Counted from the first letter of the stretch, positions 43,146-51,619 are shown. The stretch: DNA of 64,000 nucleotides from JBBPYC01 sp965218765 (GCA_965218765.1 CBDCLU010000004.1:310001-374000); one strand, 5' to 3'. A program made the numbers and translations. The notes: generated from the sequence alone by a model not told the origin.

Positions 43146-43697
43146 TCAACGGCACTCAGCAGGAGCGTATTTTGCCAAGATTGTCGCGCCATTCGTTGCT
43201 CCGTTCACAGCAGTCTTGTTCAGAGCATAGCAATCCCAAACGATTGTTGCGGGCGGGATCGTGCCGGCGGCGAGCACGGCACCGTTAGACGAAGGCCACA
43301 GTTCCAAAATTTGACCGGATGCATTGGCTTTGTAAGTGACGGCCATGTGACCATTACCAGTGGTGCCGACAATCGAAGTCACATTCTTGGATCCACCGAT
43401 ACCACCGTTCAGAGAACACGTGCCAGTTGCACTACAGAAAGTGGTGGCAGCCGCATCGGTAGGCATTCCCTTAAACAAACCCCCAACGGCATCTGCCGTG
43501 CCATTCGATGCGTTGTCAGCAACAATCGGCTTCAAACCGCTTGCCAAAACCATACCTTCGGTCACACGTGCACGTACCGTGTAATCCTGATAAGCCGGCA
43601 ACGCCACCGCCGCCAAAATGCCGATGATCGCCACAACGATCATCAATTCAATCAGGGTGAAACCCTTCTGGAAATTTTTTTGCATGGAACGCTTCAT
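43146..43697 (-). CDS. pilA: Type IV pilin major subunit
   Basis: A 183-residue prepilin with a class III leader. The basic start 'MKRSMQKNFQKG' precedes the prepilin-peptidase site, and the mature N-terminus 'FTLIELMIVVAIIGILAAVA' carries the conserved Glu5 and hydrophobic assembly helix. Two disulfide pairs are likely: the pair in 'FCSATGTCS' and the C-terminal loop Cys residues in 'WDCYALN' and the final 'AECR'. The start ATG at 43697 is preferred over ATG 43685 because GGGG stands ten bases upstream and the MKRS start is usual in this group. A sigma-54 promoter lies about 100 bases upstream. PglL (7347-9068) is a candidate glycosylase for it. Confidence 0.94.
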   Translation of the reverse strand: MKRSMQKNFQKGFTLIELMIVVAIIGILAAVALPAYQDYTVRARVTEGMVLASGLKPIVADNASNGTADAVGGLFKGMPTDAAATTFCSATGTCSLNGGIGGSKNVTSIVGTTGNGHMAVTYKANASGQILELWPSSNGAVLAAGTIPPATIVWDCYALNKTAVNGATNGATILAKYAPAECR

Positions 43698-43798
43698 TTG
43701 GAAAACCCCGTAAAAAAAGAAGAAAAAGCACTGACTGAAAGAACCACCCGGAAAACCAATCTGCTGACTTGCGACCGCTCGACTGACGAATTGACTAA

Positions 43799-43814
43799 TG
43801 CAGGGGCCGTGCCA
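43799..43814 (-). promoter_or_regulatory. Sigma-54 (RpoN) promoter of pilA
   Basis: On the minus strand the bases TGGCACGGCCCCTGCA run from 43814 to 43799. They match the -24/-12 consensus TGGCAC-N5-TTGC, with GG and GC ten bases apart as required; one base of the -12 element differs (C for T). Transcription would start near 43787, giving a leader of about 90 bases. Pilin genes are typically RpoN/PilR controlled. Confidence 0.82.
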
Positions 43815-44400
43815 ACTTTCGGATTCAGAGTGTTCTCGGTGAATTAGGTCCCGCGGCGTGCGGTTTGTCACGAATTTAAATAGGTGCCACTGCGCTATAG
43901 GACAGCAATGTCATTGGGCGTGTTCCCGAACTGACATTTGTGTCAGCTGGATAAGCTAGATCCGTTCATTTCTGTCACCGTTGGTTACGACGAGACGGTG
44001 CAGGTCTGCGGCGACCGACAGACGGCGGCCGAACGTCGGTAGGACCGCTTCGTGCGGCTGGTCAGCAAATTGGTATTGCAACCGCTGCTACAGCGCTTGT
44101 CGTAAAGGGGGGGGAGGAAGCACCAGCATGGCATGCCAGCAGCTGACCTGCGCCTGCTTCGATGTCAGGTCTTGATGAGCCTCTTCGCAGCCGCGACGCG
44201 AGCTTGGCGACGCGGGTTGTTTCCCGATCGACGCCGAAATGACTTCCCGTCGTCAGGTTCGTGACGGTGACGGTCCAGCGGGCAAGCGCAACATCCCCCT
44301 GCGAGACTTGCTGAGTTCGATGCGGCGGCGTGAAACTGCCAGCTCGATGCAGACGCGGACTCGGGACCAAGCTGGGCAGGGTGGCAGCTGAGGTGTCGGC
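43815..44400. other. Gene-free stretch upstream of pilA
   Basis: Nearly 600 bases without a recognisable gene. The part near the pilA promoter should hold the PilR enhancer sites, but I cannot point to them. Between 44060 and 44400 a minus-strand frame has some coding character ('RWTVTVTNLTTGSHFGVD'), but it has no family resemblance and no credible start. Confidence 0.45.
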
Positions 44401-44697
44401 TCAGGTCTCGCTGGCGACGCGGGGAAGCGGTGTTTCTTCCAACCGCTGTGCCATGCGCGTCTGTCACCCGGGGCCCGTGGCTCGCCAGCGCACAAGAACC
44501 TCTGACGGCAGGCGTAGGCTGGTCAGTTGCCTCGGGCTTGGCGATCGCGGTCTGGCGGCTCTTCTGAAGACGACGCGGCTGAACATCTCGTCGGTCAGCT
44601 CGGTGGGGAGTTCCTGATATTCCTCGGGCTGGATGACATCCGCCTCCACGCGCTTGAGATCAGAGCCCAAAGCAGGGTGCGAAGCGGGCTTGTTCAC
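44401..44697 (-). pseudogene. BrnA-type antitoxin with premature stop
   Basis: It begins 'MNKPASHPALGSDLKRVEAD' and 'VIQPEEYQELPTELTDEMFS', matching BrnA antitoxins of the BrnT/BrnA type II system. The ribbon-helix-helix part follows: 'LTSLRLPSEVLVRWRATGPG', then TGA at 44464-44466, where the family has Trp (TGG). The frame resumes 'QTRMAQRLEETPLPRVASET' to TGA 44401-44403. The lost tail is part of the second helix of the DNA-binding domain. The start overlaps the end of the brnT remnant, as in intact operons. Confidence 0.78.
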
Positions 44698-44940
44698 GGT
44701 CGTTGGCCCTGCTCATGCTGAATACATGGCAGACAGCGCCACGCTGGGTGTATCCGACAACCACCAAACGACTGAGAAGCAGGCCGAAACAGATCACCCG
44801 TGCCTCTCCGTAATCCTTCCTTGTGTCGTCGATCTCGGCGGTCAATCCATCAAAAACCTGTGCCGCGTCCTCGAAGTCCAGCCCGCGGTTGATAAACGTC
44901 CATTTGCGTTTGGCGGGATCGTAAGAAATGCGCGCCGCAT
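44660..44940 (-). pseudogene. BrnT-type RNase toxin remnant
   Basis: The reading frame contains the BrnT core: 'RISYDPAKRKWTFINRGLDF', then 'EDAAQVF', 'DYGEARVICFGLLLSRLVVV' and 'GYTQRGAVCHVFSMSRANDR'. This frame has no ATG, GTG or TTG start before 44845. An ATG at 44938-44940 is in the wrong frame by two bases: removing one GC from the GCGCGC run near 44930 would restore 'MRRISYDPAK'. The toxin therefore seems disabled at its start. It is the first gene of the former brnTA operon. Confidence 0.75.
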
Positions 44941-45030
44941 AATTGTATATACGAAAACTCGGTGACGCGTGCTGTGTTCGTGGCCTGAAGACTGCCCTCG
45001 AACTGCTTGAGCCTGTTGCCTGTCAACCGC

Positions 45031-45342
45031 TCAGCCGACAGCAGACGCATGACGATCGAACGGCTGGATGCGCTTCAGCTTGGCAGCAAGGTTCTGCCGC
45101 GCCAGTTCAAGGTCGTAATGCGACTGCAGCGCCAGAAAGCTCGCGCCATCGACACCGAAGTACTTGCCCAGCAGCAACGCGGTGTCTTCGGAGATGGACC
45201 GCGCGCCATTGCAGATCGCGTTGATGCGCCGCGGATCGACGTCGATGTCGCGCGCCAGTTGGTACTGTGTGAGACCGAGCGGCTGCAGCCATTCTTCGAG
45301 CAGGATCACGCCGGGATGGACCAGGGGAACTTGCCGTTTCAT
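45031..45342 (-). CDS. higA: HigA-family antitoxin
   Basis: A 103-residue protein with an XRE helix-turn-helix: 'VHPGVILLEEWLQPLGLTQY', then 'LARDIDVDPRRINAICNGAR', and 'LGKYFGVDGASFLALQ'. This is the HigA/VapI antitoxin pattern, which binds HigB and represses the higBA promoter. The start ATG at 45342 has GGAG upstream. It follows the broken higB gene by 77 bases. The antitoxin is intact although its toxin is truncated. Confidence 0.9.
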   Translation of the reverse strand: MKRQVPLVHPGVILLEEWLQPLGLTQYQLARDIDVDPRRINAICNGARSISEDTALLLGKYFGVDGASFLALQSHYDLELARQNLAAKLKRIQPFDRHASAVG

Positions 45343-45419
45343 CGCAGAGACTCCTTCATGAGTCGAGAGGGAAATGATGAGGCGACAACCGTTGCGCAAC
45401 TCGCTCGATCAAATTCACG

Positions 45420-45701
45420 TCAGTGGTAGTCACAGATTTCGACGTTTTCGGCGCCGTTTGCAGTCCACTCGAAGCACAACCGTCATTGATCGTTGATCCG
45501 GATGCTGTGCTGTCCTTTTCGGTCGCCCTGCAACGCTTCAAGCTTGTTGCCTGGAGGTATTCTCAGAAAGTTCAACTGGGTCGCTGAATGCAACGCTTGC
45601 AGCTTGATCGTTGCTGCACGCTCGATGTTCAGCCACTTCGGCACACGGGTGCCATTGAATAGCTGCTCGGTGTTCTTGTCCTTGAAGCCTCGAATCGACA
45701 C
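45420..45701 (-). pseudogene. higB: HigB toxin with premature stop
   Basis: The frame is open for 94 codons apart from one. It begins 'MSIRGFKDKNTEQLFNGTRV' and reads '...LRIPPGNKLEALQGDRKGQH', 'SIRINDQ', then TGA (45483-45485) where HigB has Trp, then 'RLCFEWTANGAENVEICDYH' and TGA 45420-45422. The missing last 20 residues include the basic and His residues of the RelE-fold active site, so ribosome-dependent mRNA cleavage should be lost. A single TGG-to-TGA change explains it. Confidence 0.85.
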
Positions 45702-45827
45702 GGCCCGATAATAGCGCAGCGCGCCTATAGGCGCAAGGCACCATTATTCTTATTCTGCCAATCCGCTTGGCAATCCTGATTCGCCACTGCCGCTGAACTA
45801 CAGCTGAAAGGCGCGAGGTGGCTTGTC

Positions 45828-46637
45828 TTACAACTCGAATTCCTGCCCCACCCCAAGCCAGCGAATATCGCGCCCGACCGGCGCCGTCGTTGCCATCGAC
45901 GGCCGCACCCCGGCCAGCTCCGCGATCTCGCTCATGATTGTTTCAGTCTGAGCCGGCTTGGTGTGCGTGATGTAGATCGGGTAGCCGGCGTCGGCACCGT
46001 CGATCGAATCGAGCTGGCTCGCAAGCCGTTGCGGCGACAGGTGCCGGCTGATCTCGGCCAGCTGCCGCTCGTCGTTGCTGAACGCGGTTTCGATCACGAG
46101 CATGCGCACCGGCAGTTCGTTGACTCTGGCCCAGAACGCCGCGTCGCCGCAGGTGTCGCCGGAAAATACCCAGCAGCTGCCGCTGGCGGTGGAGCTGACC
46201 GCGTAGCCGACGGCGGGCACGGTGTGCACCGCAGGCAGCGATTCGATGCTTTTGCCACCGAGCTGCACGGTGCCGCCGGCCGCGAGCGGCTCGAAGCTCA
46301 GCAGCGGCGTGCGTTCGGACGGGATGCGGCTGAAATCGGGCCAGATCACATTGTTGAACACGTGCGTCTTCAGCGCCGCGATGGTCGCTTCCAGCGCATG
46401 CACCTTGAGCGGCACGTGGCGCTGGCTGGCCACCGCATCGATCATCAGCGGCAGCGCGGCGATATGGTCAAGGTGCGAGTGCGTGAGAAAGACATGGTCG
46501 ATCTTGCGCATTTCGGCCAGGCTCAGGTCGCCGACACCGGTGCCGGCGTCGATCAGCACGTCGTCGTCGATCAAAAACGACGTGGTGCGGCACCCCTTGG
46601 CGATGGCGCCGGAACAGCCAAGCACGCGAACCTTCAT
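45828..46637 (-). CDS. Metallo-beta-lactamase-fold hydrolase, cyclic nucleotide phosphodiesterase-like
   Basis: A 269-residue MBL-fold protein. The metal motif H-x-H-x-D-H is in 'FLTHSHLDHIAAL' (about 61-70), with later His/Asp in 'LPAVHTVPAVGYAV', 'VFSGDTCGDAAFW' and 'YITHTKPAQ'. The N-terminus 'MKVRVLGCSGAIAKGCRTTS' and overall pattern resemble class II 3',5'-cyclic-nucleotide phosphodiesterases of this bacterial group. The cAMP substrate is inferred from that resemblance only. The start ATG at 46637 begins the fold; an upstream extension is low-complexity. It lies on the same strand as the FHA and PP2C genes. Confidence 0.8.
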   Translation of the reverse strand: MKVRVLGCSGAIAKGCRTTSFLIDDDVLIDAGTGVGDLSLAEMRKIDHVFLTHSHLDHIAALPLMIDAVASQRHVPLKVHALEATIAALKTHVFNNVIWPDFSRIPSERTPLLSFEPLAAGGTVQLGGKSIESLPAVHTVPAVGYAVSSTASGSCWVFSGDTCGDAAFWARVNELPVRMLVIETAFSNDERQLAEISRHLSPQRLASQLDSIDGADAGYPIYITHTKPAQTETIMSEIAELAGVRPSMATTAPVGRDIRWLGVGQEFEL

Positions 46638-46997
46638 GACGATGAAATCCGTCCGCGCTGCGCCACAGCCGGCGCGTGGCGGGAACCGACGAGGAGGGCG
46701 GAAAAGGCGGAAAGGGCGGAAAAACAGGGCACGGGCGACGACAGGCAAAAAACCAGGGGGGCCGAAGCAACGGCAAAGCCGGTACCGGCAGCGAATCGAG
46801 GTGTCGCCGCTGCGGCAATACCTCTGAAAACAGCGGCCAAGCGTAGCGATGCCGCTTCCCGCACAGGCGGCACTAATGCTCGGTTATTTGCAGTGGCTGC
46901 AACCGGTTTGCGGGTGTTGACGGTTGTTACGCCGGCTCACGGTGCGGCCGCGGTTGCAGATGGAATGCGCGGTCGTGGTTGGCCGCAGGTTCGCGCG
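46638..46997. other. Gene-free stretch with short G/A-rich tandem repeats
   Basis: A 360-base gap. At 46697-46723 three 9-base units of the form GGCGGAAAR follow each other. The rest holds no recognisable gene; translations are Pro/Arg-rich and look non-coding. Confidence 0.5.
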
Positions 46998-47609
46998 TTA
47001 TTTGCCCTGCTCGAACTGCAGGCTGTTGCCGGCCACGCCGATGATGTCGCCGGTGTGCAGCTTGAGCGGGTGGTTGCCCAGCGGCGTGCCGTTCACCGTG
47101 GGCGCGTCCGGCCCCTCCACGTGGCCCAGGATGAAGCTGGTGCCGCGCCGCGTGATCGATGCGATCGAGATGTCGGGCATGCCGAGCGTGGTGACGCGCT
47201 TGTTCAGTTGCAGCACGCGCCCGGTGGCCGCGCCGGACAGCACCTTGACGAAGGCGTTGACGGGAATCGATTCATCGATCTCGTCGTCCTCATCGGTTGA
47301 TGCGAAGTCGCCGCCTGCGCCATTGCCTTCTTCCACGCTGAGCTGATAGCGGCCGATCTCGACCAGATCGCCGGGTTTGATCGGCTGCTTCTTGACGGCC
47401 TTGCCGTTCACGAAAGTGCCGTTGGTGCTGTCCAGATCCTCGATGCTGACGTCTTCACCGTGCAGCACCAGCACTGCGTGTTCGCCACTCACGGCCAGGT
47501 GGTCCAGCACGATGTCGTTGTACGGGCGGCGGCCCAGCGCGGTGCGGTCTTTTGTCAACTGCATCTGTCGCGTGACGACGCCGTCGAGCGACAAAAGAAC
47601 TTTTGGCAT
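46998..47609 (-). CDS. FHA-domain protein
   Basis: A 203-residue cytoplasmic phosphothreonine-binding protein. A canonical FHA domain fills residues 20-90 ('TALGRRPYNDIVLDHLAVSG', 'DLDSTNGTFVNGKAV', with the Ser/Arg/Asn contacts). An acidic linker follows ('STDEDDEIDES', about 105-116). The C-terminal half looks like a second, degenerate FHA fold ('TTLGMPDISIASITRRG', 'PTVNGTPLG') lacking the key Arg. The start ATG at 47609 begins the first strand. The neighbour is a PP2C phosphatase, so the pair probably reads and erases Ser/Thr phosphorylation; no kinase gene is in view. Confidence 0.9.
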   Translation of the reverse strand: MPKVLLSLDGVVTRQMQLTKDRTALGRRPYNDIVLDHLAVSGEHAVLVLHGEDVSIEDLDSTNGTFVNGKAVKKQPIKPGDLVEIGRYQLSVEEGNGAGGDFASTDEDDEIDESIPVNAFVKVLSGAATGRVLQLNKRVTTLGMPDISIASITRRGTSFILGHVEGPDAPTVNGTPLGNHPLKLHTGDIIGVAGNSLQFEQGK

Positions 47610-47711
47610 CGAAGGAAACTCCCGATTCTTGGCTGGGGGCGGGGGGAAAAGATCAGACAGGCGGATTGTGAACGAAGCGGCCACGTTTTTCGAACGGGCC
47701 GCGTGTGATGA

Positions 47712-48497
47712 TCAAAAGCCGAGCCAGCGCGAGATCAGCGGCCGGTGGTGTGCCGGCTGGCTGGCTTGGGCGAGCAGCACGCTCACATTATCACGACCGC
47801 CATGCGCATTGGCGAGCGCGATCAGCGCGGCGGCCTTTTCGGCCAGCGATCTGGTGGTGTCGAGCACGGCGGCGATCTCGTCGTCGCCGAGCATGTCGTT
47901 CAGGCCGTCCGAGCACAGCAGGTACAGGTCGCCATCCTGCACCGAAAACTCATGGATTTCGGGCTGCACCATGTCCTCGATGCCGAGCGCGCGCGTGACC
48001 AGGTTGCGGCTGCCCGAAGCGGCTGCCTGCTGCGGCGTGAGCAGCCCCGCGTCGAGTTGCTCCTGCAGCAGCGAATGGTCGCGTGTGAGCGGCTCCAGCA
48101 GGTGCTGACGCAGCCGATAGCAGCGTGAATCGCCCAGATGGGCCAGCACCACACGGCTCGGCTGGAATGCTGCAAGCACCACGGTGGTGCCCATGCCGGC
48201 GCAGTCCGGATCGGCTTGCGCAGCCTGAAAGATCGCGCGATTGGCTGCTTCCAGCGCAGCTTCCAGCGCCGGCTGCAGCAGCGCCAGTTCGGGTTCGCTG
48301 CCCGCGCCGGTCAGCCACTGGCCGACCTGCTGCAAGACATGGTCGGCCGCCATCCGGCTGGCCACTTCGCCGGCCTTGTAGCCACCCATGCCATCGGCCA
48401 GCACGGCAATCTGCAGCGCCTCGTCGAACGCAAGTGCGTCTTCGTTGTTGTGGCGGACCATGCCGCAGTGGGTGGCCGCCTGAAAACGAAACGTCAT
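47712..48497 (-). CDS. PP2C-family Ser/Thr protein phosphatase (Stp1/PrpC type)
   Basis: A 261-residue soluble phosphatase. The metal-binding motifs of the family are present: 'HCGMVRHNNEDALAFD' (Asp near 20), 'VLADGMGGYKAGEVAS' (about 34-49), 'VVLAHLGDSRCYRLRQ' and 'DLYLLCSDGLNDMLGDDEI', and the final Asp in 'GGRDNVSVLLA'. It dephosphorylates Ser/Thr targets in the cytoplasm. About 100 bases upstream of the FHA gene and co-oriented with it. Confidence 0.92.
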   Translation of the reverse strand: MTFRFQAATHCGMVRHNNEDALAFDEALQIAVLADGMGGYKAGEVASRMAADHVLQQVGQWLTGAGSEPELALLQPALEAALEAANRAIFQAAQADPDCAGMGTTVVLAAFQPSRVVLAHLGDSRCYRLRQHLLEPLTRDHSLLQEQLDAGLLTPQQAAASGSRNLVTRALGIEDMVQPEIHEFSVQDGDLYLLCSDGLNDMLGDDEIAAVLDTTRSLAEKAAALIALANAHGGRDNVSVLLAQASQPAHHRPLISRWLGF

Positions 48498-48557
48498 GAA
48501 GCGGTTTGTCTGCTGGACTGCGACCGCTTGGCTGCCGAACGGATGCGCTTGGGGCCG

Positions 48558-49250
48558 TCAGGCCGCCACGCTGCCGGAGCGGCTGCGCGCAGCCAGCGCC
48601 TTGCCGACCAGCACCACGAAGATCGCGCCGGCCGCCGCCGCCGCATAGTGCAGCCACGGGTTGGCCACCACCATGTCGTGCAGCACGTGGTCGGCCATGA
48701 TGGTCTCGCCCGCGACCCAGCCGATCAGCGCCGCACCCAGCACCACGATGACGGGGTAGCGCGACATCAGCTTGATCATCAAGGTGCTGCCGAACACCAC
48801 CAGCGGGATGCTGATGGCCAGGCCCAGCACCAGCAGCACCGTGCTGCCGCCGGCGGCCGCGGCGACCGCGATCACGTTGTCCAGGCTCATCACCAGGTCG
48901 GCGATCAGGATGGTGCGCACGGCCACTGCCAGGCTGCTCTTCTCGGTCGAATGGCCGCCTTCGCCTTCCTCTTCCCCGGACAGCAGCTGCACGCCGATGT
49001 AGAGCAGCAGCAGGCCGCCGACGATCTCGAGGAACGGCAATGCGAGCAGCTTGACGGCCACCACTGTCAGCACGATGCGCAGGATGACGGCCGCGCCAGA
49101 GCCCCAGAGGATCGCTTTTTTCTGCTGCTCGGGCGGCAGCGAACGCGCGGCCAGCGCAATCACCACCGCGTTGTCGCCGGACAGGATGATGTTGATCCAG
49201 ACGATCTTGAGCAGACCGATCCAGAACTCGCTGGTTTGCAAAAACTCCAT
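48558..49250 (-). CDS. TerC-family integral membrane protein
   Basis: A 230-residue membrane protein with about seven helices. TerC/YjbE signatures are 'WINIILSGDNAVVIALAARS' (about 19-38) and the repeated 'ADLVMSLDNVIAVAAAAGG' (about 123-141), each with a conserved Asp-Asn in a membrane segment. Such proteins are linked to metal (Mn2+) efflux or tellurite-stress phenotypes. The start ATG at 49250 is chosen because the first conserved helix starts soon after. It lies between sucD and the PP2C gene, all on the same strand. Confidence 0.9.
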   Translation of the reverse strand: MEFLQTSEFWIGLLKIVWINIILSGDNAVVIALAARSLPPEQQKKAILWGSGAAVILRIVLTVVAVKLLALPFLEIVGGLLLLYIGVQLLSGEEEGEGGHSTEKSSLAVAVRTILIADLVMSLDNVIAVAAAAGGSTVLLVLGLAISIPLVVFGSTLMIKLMSRYPVIVVLGAALIGWVAGETIMADHVLHDMVVANPWLHYAAAAAGAIFVVLVGKALAARSRSGSVAA

Positions 49251-49312
49251 GGCGTCGTTGTCCCCGGTTGCTGGCTTGTTCTTCTTTGAGGTGTCGGTTG
49301 ACCGGCCGGCCG

Positions 49313-50206
49313 TTACAGCAGCTTTTTCAGCAGCTTGGCCATCTCGGACGGGTCGCGCGTGACGGTGAAGCCGCATTCCTCCATGATCTGCAGCTTCGCA
49401 TCGGCTGTATCCGCGCCGCCCGAGATCAACGCGCCCGCGTGGCCCATGCGCTTGCCGGCCGGTGCGGTGACGCCCGCGATGAAGCCGACGATCGGCTTTT
49501 TCATGTTGGCCTTGCACCAGCGCGCGGCTTCCGCTTCATCTGGCCCTCCGATCTCGCCGATCATGATGACCGCGTCGGTTTCCGGATCGGCGTTGAACGC
49601 CTGCATCACGTCGATGTGCTTCAAGCCGTTGATCGGGTCGCCCCCGATGCCGACTGCGCTGCTCTGGCCCAGGCCGATTTCGGTCAACTGTGCCACCGCT
49701 TCGTAGGTCAGCGTGCCCGAGCGGCTGACCACGCCGATGCGGCCTCTGCGGTGGATGTGGCCCGGCATGATGCCGATCTTGATTTCATCGGGTGTGATCA
49801 GACCTGGGCAATTGGGCCCAAGCAGCAACGTCTTCTTGCCGCCCGCGGCTTCCTTCGCACGCATCTTGTTGCGCACTTCGAGCATGTCGCGCACCGGGAT
49901 GCCTTCGGTGATGCAGATCGTGAAGTCCAGGTCGGCTTCCACCGCTTCCCAGATCGCGGCCGCCGCGCCGGCCGGCGGCACGTAGATGACCGACACCGTG
50001 GCGCCGGTTTCCTTCGCGGCTTCCTTCACGGTGGCGTAGATCGGGATGTCGAAGATCTTCTCGCCGGCCTTCTTCGGGTTCACGCCGGCCACGAAGCACT
50101 GCTTGCCGTTCGCGTATTCCTGGCACTTTTCGGTGTGGAACTGCCCGGTCTTGCCGGTGATGCCCTGCGTGATGACGCGCGTGTCTTTGTTGATGTAGAT
50201 CGACAT
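49313..50206 (-). CDS. sucD: Succinate-CoA ligase (ADP/GDP-forming) alpha subunit
   Basis: A 297-residue TCA-cycle enzyme subunit. N-terminal CoA-binding Rossmann domain ('SIYINKDTRVITQGITGKTG', then 'FHTEKCQEYANGKQ'). The phosphohistidine region 'MGHAGALISGG' has the catalytic His at about residue 256. With SucC it interconverts succinyl-CoA and succinate with substrate-level phosphorylation. The start ATG at 50206; it follows sucC by 17 bases in one operon. Confidence 0.97.
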   Translation of the reverse strand: MSIYINKDTRVITQGITGKTGQFHTEKCQEYANGKQCFVAGVNPKKAGEKIFDIPIYATVKEAAKETGATVSVIYVPPAGAAAAIWEAVEADLDFTICITEGIPVRDMLEVRNKMRAKEAAGGKKTLLLGPNCPGLITPDEIKIGIMPGHIHRRGRIGVVSRSGTLTYEAVAQLTEIGLGQSSAVGIGGDPINGLKHIDVMQAFNADPETDAVIMIGEIGGPDEAEAARWCKANMKKPIVGFIAGVTAPAGKRMGHAGALISGGADTADAKLQIMEECGFTVTRDPSEMAKLLKKLL

Positions 50207-50223
50207 GGTGGTTCTCGGCTTTT

Positions 50224-51384
50224 TCAGGCGATGGCGGCAACGACTTTGCGGGCGGCTTCGGCCATCGTGTCGGCCGCGATGATCGGCAGGCCGGAGTCGG
50301 CCAGCATCTGCTTGCCCTGCTGCTCGTTGGTGCCCTTCATGCGCACCACCAGCGGCACGTTCAGGTTCACCGCCTTGCACGCGGTGATGATGCCGGTGGC
50401 GATCGTGTCGCAGCGCATGATGCCGCCGAAGATGTTCACGAGGATCGCCTTCACCTTGTCGTTGCCGAGCATGATCTTGAACGCTTCCGTCACCTTCTCG
50501 GGCGTGGCGCCGCCGCCGACGTCGAGGAAGTTGGCCGGCTCCGCGCCGAACAGCTTGATCGTGTCCATCGTCGCCATTGCCAAGCCCGCGCCGTTCACGA
50601 GGCAGCCGATATTGCCGTCCAGGCTGATGTAGGCGAGGTCGTATTTGCTGGCCTCGATCTCGGCCGCGTCTTCTTCGTCCAGATCGCGGTAGGCGACGAT
50701 CTCCGGGTGCCGGAACAGCGCGTTGCCATCGAAGTTGAACTTCGCATCCAGCGCCTTGATGCCGCCATCCCCCTCGAGGATCAGCGGGTTGACCTCGACC
50801 AGCGACGCATCGGTCTCCATATAGACCTTGTACAGCTTCTTGTAGACATCGGCGGCCTGCGCCTGCGCCGCGGCGGGAATGCCGATGCCGTCGGACAGCT
50901 CTTTCGCCTGAGCGTCCGTCAGCCCTTCGGCCGGGTCGACGAACACCTTGATGATCTTCTCGGGCGTGTCGTGGGCGACTTGCTCGATGTCCATGCCGCC
51001 TTCGCTCGACGCCATGAACGCGACGCGCTGCGAGGCGCGATCGGTCACGGCCGACAGGTAGTACTCGTGCTTGATGTCCGCGCCGTCTTCGATCAGCAGG
51101 CGGCGCACCTTCTGGCCGGCAGCAGCCGTCTGGTGCGTGACGAGCTGCATGCCGAGGATCTCGCCCGCGAGCTTCTTCACGTCGTCGATGGATCGTGCGA
51201 GCTTCACGCCGCCGCCCTTGCCGCGGCCACCCGCATGGATCTGCGCTTTCACCACCCAGACCGGACCGCCGAGCTTCTGCGCGGCTTCAACCGCTTCCTG
51301 CACCGTGAACGCGGGAATGCCGCGCGGCACCGGGATGCCGAAGTTGCGCAAGATTTCCTTGCCCTGGTATTCATGAATCTTCAT
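50224..51384 (-). CDS. sucC: Succinate-CoA ligase beta subunit
   Basis: A 386-residue subunit with an N-terminal ATP-grasp domain ('MKIHEYQGKEILRNFGIPVP', 'WVVKAQIHAGGRGKGGGVKL') and a C-terminal ligase domain containing 'NFLDVGGGATPEKVTEAF' and 'VNIFGGIMRCDTIA'. It supplies nucleotide and succinate binding for the SucCD complex. The start ATG at 51384 is the conserved N-terminus. First gene of sucCD; divergent from argC. Confidence 0.97.
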   Translation of the reverse strand: MKIHEYQGKEILRNFGIPVPRGIPAFTVQEAVEAAQKLGGPVWVVKAQIHAGGRGKGGGVKLARSIDDVKKLAGEILGMQLVTHQTAAAGQKVRRLLIEDGADIKHEYYLSAVTDRASQRVAFMASSEGGMDIEQVAHDTPEKIIKVFVDPAEGLTDAQAKELSDGIGIPAAAQAQAADVYKKLYKVYMETDASLVEVNPLILEGDGGIKALDAKFNFDGNALFRHPEIVAYRDLDEEDAAEIEASKYDLAYISLDGNIGCLVNGAGLAMATMDTIKLFGAEPANFLDVGGGATPEKVTEAFKIMLGNDKVKAILVNIFGGIMRCDTIATGIITACKAVNLNVPLVVRMKGTNEQQGKQMLADSGLPIIAADTMAEAARKVVAAIA

Positions 51385-51512
51385 GGGGGCCTTCGTCTCT
51401 TCCAGATGTTGGGGGTGGAGCCGCTGCCGGGCCCGCTGAAGCCGGGCGGCAGCGCCGGATGACGCTTCGAGAGGGAATCGGCCGACTCGCCAAGGGGCCG
51501 CCGCCGCGCACG

Positions 51513-51535
51513 GGGACTGTATCATTTTGAGTCCC
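51513..51535. promoter_or_regulatory. Inverted repeat in the sucC/argC intergenic region
   Basis: GGGACT (51513-51518) and AGTCCC (51530-51535) are separated by 11 bases that are A/T-rich. It sits in the 235-base divergent region between sucC and argC. Possible regulator site; the regulator is unknown. Confidence 0.4.
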
Positions 51536-51619
51536 TCGGGCCGTTGATTTGCGTCAACGCCCGGCAGTCAGCAACCCGCGCGGGCTTTTGCTGTTTTCCT
51601 GGATTGGACGAGGCACCTC

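Noticed and set aside
46634..46873. Small secreted Pro/Arg-rich protein on the minus strand
   Set aside because: Low-complexity translation over G/A repeats, no ribosome binding site and overlap with the next gene's start region.
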